In this document: piece by piece, positions 36,224-44,673 of the stretch
Layout of the letters: each line of letters opens with the position of its first letter
Position numbering within the stretch: position 1 is the stretch's first letter
Assembly (NCBI RefSeq): GCF_003987225.1
Contig: NZ_PIPX01000001.1
Coordinates: 620,001 to 684,000 of the forward strand
Origin: Pseudidiomarina homiensis
GTDB taxonomy: Bacteria > Pseudomonadota > Gammaproteobacteria > Enterobacterales > Alteromonadaceae
Direction of reading: 5' to 3'
DNA: 64,000 nucleotides
The notes under the pieces: generated by a model
The model's input: only the letters and a program-made list of their open reading frames with translations
Databases searched by the model: none
Told to the model about the DNA's origin: nothing
Position numbers and translations under genes: made by a program

Positions 36224-37018
36224 CTAAGCGGCATCTTTCGGCGGAAACTTCGGCTCGAACAAGCCAAGTTCCATTGCTTCACGTACCAGCGCCATAATAT
36301 CAAGATCTGCGATCTCAAAGAGTTTATCGGTAGATTCGATAGTGTAGTAGATCGGCTGCATGATATCGATGCGATAAGGTGTGCGTAAGGCATCAAGCGG
36401 CACCAGCGGCTTGCGCTCTGGCTTATCACTGTTAATCGCGTACTCTGTTTCGCCCGGTGACGACAAAATGCCGCCGCCGTAAATGCGTAGTCCATCAGCT
36501 GTTTTTAACAAGCCAAATTCGACAGTGAACCAGTAGAGCCGAGCCAAATAAACGCGCTCTTTCGGCGTTGCATCAAGTCCGAGTTTGCCATACTGATGCG
36601 TAAAATGCGCAAAAGCAGGGTTCGTCAACAACGGACAATGACCGAAAATCTCGTGAAAAATATCCGGTTCTTGTAAGTAATCAAACTCTTCCCGTGTACG
36701 AATAAAAGTCGCCACAGGAAATTGCTTATTGGCCAACAGTCGGAAAAACTCATCAAAAGGAATGAGCGCTGGAACCTGTGCGACCTGCCAACCAGTGGTG
36801 GCCTCTAATACTTGGTTAATCTCGTGCAACTGTGGGATGCGATCCTGCGGTAGATCAAGCAGTTCGAGACCATGTATATATTCATCACAGGCCTTACCCG
36901 GTATGTGTTTCAACTGGCGAGCAACCAAATCGCGCCATACCGCGTTCTCTTCGTCACTCCAGTCGATAATCCCATTTTCGTCTGGCTGGCGTGAAACGTA
37001 TTGGCTTTGTTTACCCAT
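36224..37018 (-). CDS. phhA: PhhA, phenylalanine 4-monooxygenase
   Basis: Pterin- and iron-dependent hydroxylation of phenylalanine to tyrosine, the entry to the homogentisate pathway. The 264 residues match the monomeric bacterial enzyme. Iron ligands are His122 and His127 in DIFHEIFGHCPLL and Glu167 in YWFTVEFGLL. The ATG overlaps the end of the methionine gamma-lyase gene by eight bases, so the three genes megL, phhA and phhB form one operon. Confidence 0.96.
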   Translation of the reverse strand: MGKQSQYVSRQPDENGIIDWSDEENAVWRDLVARQLKHIPGKACDEYIHGLELLDLPQDRIPQLHEINQVLEATTGWQVAQVPALIPFDEFFRLLANKQFPVATFIRTREEFDYLQEPDIFHEIFGHCPLLTNPAFAHFTHQYGKLGLDATPKERVYLARLYWFTVEFGLLKTADGLRIYGGGILSSPGETEYAINSDKPERKPLVPLDALRTPYRIDIMQPIYYTIESTDKLFEIADLDIMALVREAMELGLFEPKFPPKDAA

Positions 37019-38261
37019 AAGTCAAAGTTTCCCCTTGCTGTACTGTGTGTTCTGTCGTTTGTTGTTGTGCTTTTTTAAATGCTTGCGCTAAATCCGCAAT
37101 AATATCTTCCACCGCTTCCAAACCCACCGAAATTCGTACTAATGTGTCGCTTATACCGGCCTTTGCGCGCGCTTCCGGTGTGTAGGGCGAATGTGTCATC
37201 GAGGCTGGGTGCTGAATTAAGGTTTCAGCGTCACCAAGACTCACGGCAATAGTAATCAATTCAAGGCTATCCAGTACCTGTCGAGCGCTAACAATGTCGC
37301 CCTTCAATTCAAAAGCAATCACCGCACCCGGACCATGCATTTGCGTACCCATTAAGCGTTGCGCTGGATGATCGGCAAGCCCAGGATAGTAAACGGTCCG
37401 AACTTGCGGATGCTGTTGCAAGTATTCTGCAACTTGCATGGCATTGCGACAATGTCGCTCCATTCGTACATCGAGTGTTTTAAGGCCACGCAAAATCAAC
37501 CACGCATCATGCGGGCTCATTGTCGCCCCCATATCTTTGAGTGTGGTCATTTTAATCAGTTCAATATCTTCGGCGCTGCCGCATATGACCCCCGCAACCA
37601 CATCACCGTGGCCGTTGAGGTACTTGGTCGCGCTGTGGATGACAATATCTGCACCCTGCTCACGCGGACGCTGCAACAGCGGAGTCATAAAGGTATTGTC
37701 GACAATGACTCGCGCTTGCTGGCGGTGTGCAATAGCGCTAACCGCAGCAATATCAATGATCTTCAAATGCGGATTCGCCGGAGTTTCAACGAAGACCATC
37801 TTGGTATTACTACGCATCGCTTGGGCAACGTTGTTGGCATCTGTCATATCCACAAAATCGACACTAATGCCAAACTTCGCGAACAAATGCGAAAAGAGCG
37901 CGAAACTACAACCGTAAATGGCATCAGCAACGACAACGTGGTCGCCCTGCTCCAAAAACGCCAACATTGTCGCTGAGACCGCCCCCATACCGGTTGCGCA
38001 CGCAGCTCCAGCGGGGTAGCCCTCAAGTTGTGCGACGCGAGCTTCGAGCTCATCTGTAGTGGGGTTCCCTAAACGTGAATAGATATAGCCAGACTCTTCG
38101 CCAGCGAAACGCGCAGAACCCTGCGCCGTATTCGCAAATGAAAACGTCGCAGTTTGGTATAGCGGTGCAACCAAAGCGCCATGCTCATCCGGTTGTTTAC
38201 CACCGTGAATGGTCATGGTCGCTGGCTGCCATTGCGGTTTGTCGTTATGGTTATTACGCAT
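37011..38261 (-). CDS. megL: Methionine gamma-lyase (PLP, Cys/Met metabolism family)
   Basis: Splits methionine into methanethiol, 2-oxobutyrate and ammonia. In this family the cysteine of the YGC[ST]F motif marks methionine gamma-lyases; it is present here as Cys118 in AIYGCSFALFSH. The PLP lysine is Lys213 in HSATKYLNGHGDV, and the C-terminal block LGDAETLIQHPASMTHS also follows the Pseudomonas enzyme. I start at the ATG at 38261 (416 residues), with AGGAGG eleven bases upstream; an upstream start would add 15 atypical residues. First gene of the operon with phhA and phhB. Cystathionine gamma-lyase activity is the main alternative. Confidence 0.88.
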   Translation of the reverse strand: MRNNHNDKPQWQPATMTIHGGKQPDEHGALVAPLYQTATFSFANTAQGSARFAGEESGYIYSRLGNPTTDELEARVAQLEGYPAGAACATGMGAVSATMLAFLEQGDHVVVADAIYGCSFALFSHLFAKFGISVDFVDMTDANNVAQAMRSNTKMVFVETPANPHLKIIDIAAVSAIAHRQQARVIVDNTFMTPLLQRPREQGADIVIHSATKYLNGHGDVVAGVICGSAEDIELIKMTTLKDMGATMSPHDAWLILRGLKTLDVRMERHCRNAMQVAEYLQQHPQVRTVYYPGLADHPAQRLMGTQMHGPGAVIAFELKGDIVSARQVLDSLELITIAVSLGDAETLIQHPASMTHSPYTPEARAKAGISDTLVRISVGLEAVEDIIADLAQAFKKAQQQTTEHTVQQGETLTYG

Positions 38262-38300
38262 TGGCAGTTCTTCCTCCTCTCGTCGAGCACTTTGTCGACA

Positions 38301-38314
38301 ATGCAAGAGTGCAT
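38301..38314. repeat. Short palindrome upstream of megL
   Basis: ATGCA-AGAG-TGCAT, a perfect five-base inverted repeat 40 bases before the megL ATG, in the probable promoter or leader. Function not recognised. Confidence 0.35.
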
Positions 38315-38329
38315 GCTGCCCATGCGCAA

Positions 38330-38357
38330 CGCAACTTGTCAGGGCGACGAAGTTGCG
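38330..38357. repeat. Strong hairpin between pspC and megL
   Basis: CGCAACTTGTC (38330-38340) pairs with GAC and AAGTTGCG (38346-38348 and 38350-38357) around AGGGC, with one bulged G. It is 49 bases after the pspC stop and 69 bases before the megL start. No T tract follows, so it is not a standard terminator. Confidence 0.6.
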
Positions 38358-38364
38358 CTGCGGG

Positions 38365-38382
38365 TGTAACGCAAATTTTCCA
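38365..38382. promoter_or_regulatory. Candidate TyrR box upstream of megL-phhA-phhB
   Basis: TGTAAC-N6-TTTCCA agrees with TGTAAA-N6-TTTACA at 10 of 12 positions. It lies 104-121 bases before the megL ATG. Together with the boxes before hppD and the tyrR-like gene it suggests one shared regulator. Confidence 0.5.
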
Positions 38383-38405
38383 CTTGCGTCTTGAGCTGGA
38401 TCAAA

Positions 38406-38807
38406 TTAAAGGTTTTTAAGCTCGCGATCGACTTGGTATGCGTTTGAAGTAACGTAGCGTTCCATGGCCTGCAAGCGGCTTTCTAACTCACGGTACTCTT
38501 CATCAATATCGTGAAAAGCGCGGCGCGGCGCCTCGCCTGCTTGGTAAACGCGGGTTTTAACACCAACCGGCTTATGGCTATCAGTTGCTTGTGGTGCTGG
38601 CGTTTCATCCAAAATCATCCAGGCAGCGATGTAAAGAATGACCACAAAGCCATGACCAAAAATCACTGCAGTCACGACAATAATCCGCACTAACCATGCT
38701 TCAATATTGAAGTAGTTTGCGATACCGGCACAGACGCCGGCAACCTTGGCATTTGCTTTGTCACGCAACAGTTGTTTACGCGGCTTTTTGTCGTTGTCGT
38801 AACTCAT
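38406..38807 (-). CDS. pspC: PspC, phage shock protein C
   Basis: Inner-membrane sensor that, with PspB, recruits PspA during envelope stress. The 133 residues contain the PspC domain: LLRDKANAKVAGVCAGIANYF (first part about residues 14-32), then a membrane segment of about 22 residues (IIVVTAVIFGHGFVVILYIAA) ending AAWMILDE, and a charged C-terminal tail with a coiled-coil stretch. The ATG at 38807 overlaps the pspB stop (ATGA). Last gene of pspABC; pspD and pspE are not present. Confidence 0.92.
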   Translation of the reverse strand: MSYDNDKKPRKQLLRDKANAKVAGVCAGIANYFNIEAWLVRIIVVTAVIFGHGFVVILYIAAWMILDETPAPQATDSHKPVGVKTRVYQAGEAPRRAFHDIDEEYRELESRLQAMERYVTSNAYQVDRELKNL

Positions 38808-39043
38808 TTGCGTTCTCTCCATGTTGGAGCGTCGGCATCAAGAATAGCTTCTAGCGTCTTGATGCGCTCGCGCATCTGTTCTGCTTTCTGGGCCAACTGC
38901 TGCAAATCTTGAATTTCTTCTTGCGACAAGCCCTGGCTAATTTTCTTTTTACTGCGGTAGTGCATGATGACCCAGATCGGTGCCACAAAAATCATGAACA
39001 AAATCAGGGGCACTGCAATCATCGGTACAAGTACATCGGCCAT
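38804..39043 (-). CDS. pspB: PspB, phage shock protein B
   Basis: Small inner-membrane protein of 79 residues that partners PspC. N-terminal membrane segment (about residues 5-26), the HYRSKKK basic block, then a coiled coil (EEIQDLQQLAQKAEQMRERI). It overlaps pspC by four bases and follows pspA after an 86-base gap that contains a hairpin. Confidence 0.92.
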   Translation of the reverse strand: MADVLVPMIAVPLILFMIFVAPIWVIMHYRSKKKISQGLSQEEIQDLQQLAQKAEQMRERIKTLEAILDADAPTWRERK

Positions 39044-39090
39044 AATAAGGGTTCCCTATACTCACTTCTGGTCACTTCGCCGCTGGCGTA

Positions 39091-39109
39091 CACCCGCAAA
39101 CTGCGGGTG
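39091..39109. repeat. Intercistronic hairpin between pspA and pspB
   Basis: CACCCGCA (39091-39098), loop AAC, TGCGGGTG (39102-39109): a perfect eight-base stem 21 bases after the pspA stop. Without a T run it is more likely to stabilise the pspA end of the message or attenuate read-through than to terminate fully. It fits the known excess of PspA over PspB and PspC. Confidence 0.6.
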
Positions 39110-39129
39110 ATGCCATGCCTGCGAATCAA

Positions 39130-39801
39130 TTACTCAGCTTTTTTGTCTTTCTTAACACGAGCTTTCATTGCTTCAAGCTCATCAGAGATTTGGTCTTCAC
39201 CTTCGAGCTCGGCAAATTCATCGCGTAAGCTCTTTTTACCCATATCATAGGCTTCAACCTGAGACTCTAAGTCATCAATTTTAGACTCATAGCGCTCGAA
39301 ACGAAGCATAGCATCATCAATTTTGCCACTATCAATGCGCTTCTTCACTTCTAAACGGCTGCTCGCAGCGCGCTGACGCATGATGATGGTTTTTTGACGA
39401 GCTTTCGCGTCCGCAAGTTTCTCTTGCAACTGACCGACTTCTTCATTGAGCTTATTCAAGTGCTCATTGATGCGTTCGATGTCGCTCTCTAAGCTTGTCA
39501 CTGCATCGTTAGCTTTGCGTTTTTCTACTAAAGCCAAACGCGCAAGGTCATCACGGTCTTTGCTCAAGGCAAGTTCCGCTTTCTTTTCCCACTCCGCTTG
39601 TTCGCTTTGGAAACGCCCCATCTGACGCTCAGTGTCTTTTTTCTCGGCAATCAAGCGCGCTGATGTAGAGCGCACTTCTACCAAGGTGTCTTCCATTTCT
39701 TGAATAATCAAACGAACCATCTTTTCCGGATCTTCTGCTTTATCCAAAATGGCGTTGATGTTCGAATTTACGATATCAGTAAAACGTGAAAAGATACCCA
39801 T
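39130..39801 (-). CDS. pspA: PspA, phage shock protein A
   Basis: Peripheral membrane protein of the PspA/IM30/ESCRT-III family that stabilises the inner membrane and, when free, inhibits PspF. The 223 residues start MGIFSRFTDIVNSNINAILD, an amphipathic membrane-binding helix, and are then almost entirely coiled coil. First gene of pspABC behind a sigma-54 promoter, divergent from pspF. Confidence 0.96.
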   Translation of the reverse strand: MGIFSRFTDIVNSNINAILDKAEDPEKMVRLIIQEMEDTLVEVRSTSARLIAEKKDTERQMGRFQSEQAEWEKKAELALSKDRDDLARLALVEKRKANDAVTSLESDIERINEHLNKLNEEVGQLQEKLADAKARQKTIIMRQRAASSRLEVKKRIDSGKIDDAMLRFERYESKIDDLESQVEAYDMGKKSLRDEFAELEGEDQISDELEAMKARVKKDKKAE

Positions 39802-39856
39802 GTTCGTGTCCTCATCTTGTGATTCGAAACTGTTACTTTACGGTCACCAAAAATAA

Positions 39857-39872
39857 TGCAGGTACCGTGCCA
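39857..39872 (-). promoter_or_regulatory. Sigma-54 promoter of pspABC
   Basis: Reading leftward: TGGCAC (39867-39872), five bases, CTGCA (39857-39861), which is the -24/-12 element with a perfect -24 half and one mismatch in the -12 half. It lies 56 bases upstream of the pspA ATG, where family knowledge predicts a PspF-driven promoter. Confidence 0.85.
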
Positions 39873-39889
39873 ACTTTTTCAAATCGCAT

Positions 39890-39902
39890 TAATTGGCTGA
39901 TT
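39890..39902 (-). promoter_or_regulatory. Candidate IHF site in the pspA-pspF gap
   Basis: AATCAG-CCAA-TTA on the minus strand matches WATCAA-N4-TTR with one mismatch. It lies just upstream of the -24 element, where IHF bends DNA at the E. coli pspA promoter. Confidence 0.45.
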
Positions 39903-40029
39903 TTTAGCTATTTATCGCCTTAAAGCAAATTTTTGTTTGACCCGCCACGGTTATCAAATACACTAATAATTAGTCAAATTTGCCACCATAAGCAGTTGCC
40001 AACAGACAACAACAATAAAGGGGCTCTTC

Positions 40030-41103
40030 ATGCGTCGCTCAAGAGAAGCGGATAACCTTATCGGTGAGGCCAACAGCTTTCTTGCCGTCTTAGAACAGGT
40101 TTCGCAGATCGCACCACTCAATAAACCTGTTTTAATTATCGGCGAACGAGGCACGGGTAAAGAGCTGATCGCTGCCCGCTTGCACTTTCTCTCAGAACGC
40201 TGGGAGCAAAATTACGTTAAACTTAATTGTGCCGCGTTAAGCGAAAGCCTATTAGAAAGTGAACTTTTTGGCCATGAAGCAGGCGCTTTTACCGGCGCAC
40301 AAAAGCGTCATGAAGGCCGCTTCGAGCGCGCCGACCAAGGCACACTTTTTCTTGACGAGTTGGCGAATACCTCAGCCTTAGTGCAAGAAAAAATCCTGCG
40401 TGTCATCGAATATGGTGAATTTGAGCGCGTTGGCGGAAGTAAAACTGTGAGTACCGATGTTCGCTTAATCGCAGCAACCAACGAAGATCTTCCTTCGTTG
40501 GCCGAACAGGGGCAATTTCGAGCTGACCTGCTCGACCGTCTAGCTTTTGATGTCATCACACTGCCACCATTGCGCGAACGTCGAGAAGATATTCTTGTGT
40601 TGGCAGAGCATTTTGCAATCCAAATGGCTCGCGAACTTCACTTTGAACTTTTTAGTGGCTTTACTGAGCGCGCTAAAAAAGCATTACTTGATTATCACTG
40701 GCCAGGTAATATCCGCGAACTTAAGAATGTCGTCGAGCGCTCGGTGTATCGCTTAGGTAGCGGTGCCATTCCACTTGATGAAATCATCGTCGACCCCTTT
40801 GCTAGCCCTTGGCGGCCGCAAGTCGCGGCGCACCGAACAAACGGCGATGCGCCAACGGCAACCCAACCATCTGCGGATGTTACCGCACCCACAAATGAAT
40901 CCACGAGTCATTCAATTAATTTCAATCAAGGCCCGATTGAATTTAAGGATGCCGTGGCTAACTTTGAAACCGAAGTTTTACAACAAGCGCTGAGCCATGC
41001 ACAATTTAATCAGAAGAAAACTGCGGAATTGCTCGGTCTAACCTATCATCAGTTGCGTGGTTACTTAAAAAAATATTCATTACTAGACGGGTCAACGAGC
41101 TAA
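40030..41103 (+). CDS. pspF: PspF, sigma-54 activator of the phage shock operon
   Basis: AAA+ enhancer-binding protein without a receiver domain; it activates pspA and is held inactive by PspA. The 357 residues show Walker A GERGTGKE (38-45), an intact GAFTGA loop (85-90), LFLDELAN, and a C-terminal Fis-type HTH (NQKKTAELLGLTYHQLRGYLKKY). It is about 30 residues longer than E. coli PspF because of a linker before the HTH. The stop TAA is immediately followed by the sapA ATG. Confidence 0.95.
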   Translation: MRRSREADNLIGEANSFLAVLEQVSQIAPLNKPVLIIGERGTGKELIAARLHFLSERWEQNYVKLNCAALSESLLESELFGHEAGAFTGAQKRHEGRFERADQGTLFLDELANTSALVQEKILRVIEYGEFERVGGSKTVSTDVRLIAATNEDLPSLAEQGQFRADLLDRLAFDVITLPPLRERREDILVLAEHFAIQMARELHFELFSGFTERAKKALLDYHWPGNIRELKNVVERSVYRLGSGAIPLDEIIVDPFASPWRPQVAAHRTNGDAPTATQPSADVTAPTNESTSHSINFNQGPIEFKDAVANFETEVLQQALSHAQFNQKKTAELLGLTYHQLRGYLKKYSLLDGSTS

Positions 41104-42762
41104 ATGCGCTTCACTCAAATCGCAATTGTGGTACCTTTCGCGACATTATCTGCTTTGCTAAGTGGCTGTAGCCCTACTGTGCACGATGCCGCGCCCTTAC
41201 AAGAAGGTATCGTGTATTGCTCGGAAGGCAATCCAGAAAGTTTTAACCCACAGCTAGGTACTTCCGGCACCACCATCGACGCAAGCTCAGCCCAGCTTTA
41301 CGACCGCTTGATCGACTATGACGAAACGCAACAAACCTTTGTTCCCGCACTCGCCACCGCGTGGCAAGCATTAGACAACGGTAAACGCTATCGCTTTAGC
41401 TTACGCGACGATGTCCAGTTTCATAGCACTCCTTGGTTCACTCCCACGCGATCGTTTAACGCTGATGATGTGGTGTTTAGCTTTCGACGTTGGCTGCACG
41501 AAGACCATCCGTATCACAATGTTAACGGCGGGAGTTACCCGTTTTTTACCGCCAGCGGCTTAAATAAGCTTATTACACAGATTCGGGCGATAGATGCGCA
41601 TACCGTCGAGTTTGAGCTGGCCCGCAGCGACAGTTCTTTTTTAGCGAACCTTGCGACCGATTTTGCCATCATTCTTTCGGCCGAGTATGGCGCCGAACTG
41701 CTCGCTCGCGGCACGCCAGAGCAGCTAGACAAACGCCCGATTGGCACGGGTCCATTCGTCTTCGAGGACTTTCGCAAGGATTTGATCATTCGTTATCAAC
41801 GCCACGATAATTACTGGCGCGAACCTGCCGCAATCAAGCAATTGGTTTATTCGATAACGCAAAGTGCCAATAAACGTATGCTGAAATTATTGACCGGTGA
41901 ATGTGATGTTATTCCTTATCCACTGGTTGAAGAACTGGCATTATTGGATACTGGCGATGAAATAAAAATCACTAGCACGGTGAATCCCAATATCGCCTTC
42001 TGGGCATTTAATACCGAACGCCCGCCATTTGATAACGTTAAAGTTCGCCGCGCCCTCGCCCATGCCATCAACCGACAGGCTATTATTCAAACGGTTTACA
42101 ATGGCAATGCGCGCCTCGCCACCGGCATTTTACCAGAGACCTCGTGGGCTTATAGTCCCGTCGACTTAACCTACGGTTACAACCCTGAGCGCGCCCGTGA
42201 ACTGCTTGCGGAAGCCGGCTTCCCAGAGGGCTTTAGCTTTGATATTTGGGCAATGCCTGTGCAACGAGCTTACAACCCAAATGCACAAAAAATGGCGGAG
42301 CTTATTCAAGCCGATTTGGCACAAGTCGGCGTGCAAGCGAATATCGTATCGTATGAATGGAATGCCTTTCGTCGGCGTCTTGCAAGGGACGAGCATGACA
42401 GTGTTTTGATCGGTTGGATTGCGGATAATGCCGATCCTGATAACTTTTTTCGCCCGTTACTAAGCTGCGCTGCCCTAAACGTCGGAACAAACCGTGCCAA
42501 TTGGTGCGATCCTAAATTCGATGATCTCTTACTTCGCGCAATTACTGTGGACAGCCTTGAACGGCGGAAAGGCCTTTATCATGAGGCAGAAAACTGGATG
42601 TACCGTGAAGTCCCCTTGGTCCCCATTGCCAACTCAATGCGCTTTCAGGCTTTTCGCAGCGACATTCAAGGTGTTGAGGTACCCGCATACGGTGGCTTAA
42701 GCTTCCGCCATGCTTATCGACAAAGTAAAGCCAGTGCCGCGGCAAGCGAGGCACAACAATGA
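41104..42762 (+). CDS. sapA: SapA, peptide ABC transporter substrate-binding lipoprotein
   Basis: Binds peptides (and in pathogens antimicrobial peptides) outside the inner membrane and delivers them to SapBC. The 552 residues start with a signal peptide ending in the lipobox LLSGC (Cys22). Family 5 binding-protein features include YCSEGNPESFNPQLGTSGTT (opening of the domain) and VRRALAHAINRQAI. Starts directly at the end of pspF and overlaps sapB by four bases. A general oligopeptide or heme-peptide role is possible. Confidence 0.92.
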   Translation: MRFTQIAIVVPFATLSALLSGCSPTVHDAAPLQEGIVYCSEGNPESFNPQLGTSGTTIDASSAQLYDRLIDYDETQQTFVPALATAWQALDNGKRYRFSLRDDVQFHSTPWFTPTRSFNADDVVFSFRRWLHEDHPYHNVNGGSYPFFTASGLNKLITQIRAIDAHTVEFELARSDSSFLANLATDFAIILSAEYGAELLARGTPEQLDKRPIGTGPFVFEDFRKDLIIRYQRHDNYWREPAAIKQLVYSITQSANKRMLKLLTGECDVIPYPLVEELALLDTGDEIKITSTVNPNIAFWAFNTERPPFDNVKVRRALAHAINRQAIIQTVYNGNARLATGILPETSWAYSPVDLTYGYNPERARELLAEAGFPEGFSFDIWAMPVQRAYNPNAQKMAELIQADLAQVGVQANIVSYEWNAFRRRLARDEHDSVLIGWIADNADPDNFFRPLLSCAALNVGTNRANWCDPKFDDLLLRAITVDSLERRKGLYHEAENWMYREVPLVPIANSMRFQAFRSDIQGVEVPAYGGLSFRHAYRQSKASAAASEAQQ

Positions 42763-43790
42763 TCCGCTATACCTTACGTCGCTTAATTCTTTTGTTCGTA
42801 ACATTGTGGTTACTGACCTTGTTTCTGTTTGCGTTAAACTATTTTTTTCCCGGTGACGCATTAACTAATATGACGGGGGTCCGCGCGAATGACGCGCTCG
42901 CCTACCAACGTCTAGTTAGCGAACGCAGCTTTGATAGCTCTTTATTTTCGCAATATTTAGCGTTCCTAGGACACTTCATTAGCGGCGACTGGGGACAATC
43001 GCTATCCACTCAACGCGACGTTTTTACTGACTTACTGCCGCTGTTAGGCGCAACATTAGAGCTCAGTGTTCTGGCCATGGCTTTAGCAATGGCTATTGGC
43101 GCACCGCTTGGTCTCTATGCCGCAGGCCAACAACGTGGCAGCATGGACCGCGTGGTGATGGGATTATCGTTGAGCGCCTATTCAATTCCTGTGTTCTGGC
43201 TCGCCCAGCTGTTTATTCTATTTTTTGCAGTCAAATTGGGCTGGACGCCGATTTCCGGCCAAGTGAATCCATTGTTCGACATTGATGTGCAAAGCGGCTC
43301 CATTTTGCTCGACATCCTACTTAGTAACTCTCCCTATAAAGGTGCGGCCCTCGCTGATGCAATAAATCATCTGTGGTTACCAGTCATTGTACTTGCCATC
43401 ATGCCAGCAACCATGCTCATACGCATTACACGCAATAGCATGCTCGAAGTCTTGCAGCAAAACTATATTCGCTCAGCTCGCGCACGTGGCCTCAGCGAAA
43501 CCCGCATTTTGCTACGCCATGCCCTACCCAATGCCATGCAACCCGTGGTTCGGCAATTAGGTCTCATGTTTAGTATTCTGATGAGTAATATTATTGTCAC
43601 GGAAGTGATTTTTAACTGGCCCGGTGTCGGAAGCTGGCTGGTAAAAAGTATTTATGAGCGCGATTACCCAGTTATGCAAGGCGGCCTTTTTGCCATCGCT
43701 GCGCTCATCCTGCTGGTCAATGTTGCTGTGGAGCTGTTCCATGCTTGGCGCTACCCGCAAGTAAGAAAGGAACTTTATGCCGAACGCTAA
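42759..43790 (+). CDS. sapB: SapB, peptide ABC transporter permease
   Basis: Inner-membrane permease of the DppB/OppB type, 343 residues with about six membrane segments. The N-terminus RYTLRRLILLFVTLWLLTLF and the EAA-like loop (RSARARGLSETRILLRHALPNA) are typical. The ATG overlaps the sapA stop, and the end overlaps sapC by 14 bases, so SapA, B and C are coupled. Confidence 0.93.
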   Translation: MIRYTLRRLILLFVTLWLLTLFLFALNYFFPGDALTNMTGVRANDALAYQRLVSERSFDSSLFSQYLAFLGHFISGDWGQSLSTQRDVFTDLLPLLGATLELSVLAMALAMAIGAPLGLYAAGQQRGSMDRVVMGLSLSAYSIPVFWLAQLFILFFAVKLGWTPISGQVNPLFDIDVQSGSILLDILLSNSPYKGAALADAINHLWLPVIVLAIMPATMLIRITRNSMLEVLQQNYIRSARARGLSETRILLRHALPNAMQPVVRQLGLMFSILMSNIIVTEVIFNWPGVGSWLVKSIYERDYPVMQGGLFAIAALILLVNVAVELFHAWRYPQVRKELYAER

Positions 43791-44673
43791 TATTTACTTT
43801 CAACAACGCGAACCCTCACCGTTGCGGCAGCTTTGGTTACATGTAAATAGTAACCCTTTCGCCGTGGTGGCGTTTTATATACTCAGTCTGGCGTTAGTCG
43901 TTATGCTCGGTTCCGCTTGGCTCACCCCCTATAGCCCTGACGCCCAATTTGCTGACGCAATATTGCAGCCGCCGAGCTGGGATGAGTCCGGCGAAATTAA
44001 CTTTCTCTTCGGCACCGATGATCTTGGCCGCGACATTCTTTCGCGGATCATCGCGGGTTCTGTTTACAGTCTTGGTTATCCGCTTATTGCCGTAGTCATT
44101 GCGGCAGTCATCGGAATTAGTATTGGCGCATGGGCTGGAATGTCTCGTGGAGTGCAATCGTCGACCTTAAATCACTTGCTTGACGTGATCCTTTCGATCC
44201 CGTCACTCCTGCTTGCCTTGGTCATCATTGCAATGCTAGGGCCATCGTTAATCAATGTTATGTTCGCCATCACGCTGGTTTTAATTCCGCAGTTCATTCA
44301 CGTGGTGCATAACGCGATTTACGATGAGCGTTATAAAGAATACGTTACCGCATCACGACTCAATGGGGTAACCCGTTGGTACATGTTAACGCGCGTCATC
44401 TTTCCAAACATTACCAGCGTACTGGTAATGCAAACCACGTTTGCCCTATCGACTGCAATCTTAGATATAGCCGCCCTTGGCTTTTTGGGGCTTGGCGTAC
44501 AGGCTCCAGCACCTGAATGGGGAACAATGCTTGCTCGCAGTCTTGACCAAGTCTACGTATCTCCTTGGATGATGGTGCTACCTGGTTTAGCCTTGTTTTT
44601 GACGATTTTGTCAATCAATGTGCTGGGCGATAGTATCCGTGCAGCGATTGCTGAACGAGTGAGAAATTCATGA
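43777..44673 (+). CDS. sapC: SapC, peptide ABC transporter permease
   Basis: Second permease, DppC/OppC type, 298 residues. It has an N-terminal membrane segment (about 25-50), the FGTDDLGRDILSRI motif of this subfamily, and an EAA loop (YVTASRLNGVTRWYMLTRVIFPN). Overlaps sapB and ends overlapping sapD by four bases. Confidence 0.93.
   Translation: MPNANIYFQQREPSPLRQLWLHVNSNPFAVVAFYILSLALVVMLGSAWLTPYSPDAQFADAILQPPSWDESGEINFLFGTDDLGRDILSRIIAGSVYSLGYPLIAVVIAAVIGISIGAWAGMSRGVQSSTLNHLLDVILSIPSLLLALVIIAMLGPSLINVMFAITLVLIPQFIHVVHNAIYDERYKEYVTASRLNGVTRWYMLTRVIFPNITSVLVMQTTFALSTAILDIAALGFLGLGVQAPAPEWGTMLARSLDQVYVSPWMMVLPGLALFLTILSINVLGDSIRAAIAERVRNS

Noticed and set aside
37359-37976. Plus-strand frame of about 200 codons opposite megL
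   Set aside because: It lies completely within the well-conserved gamma-lyase gene and shows no family features.
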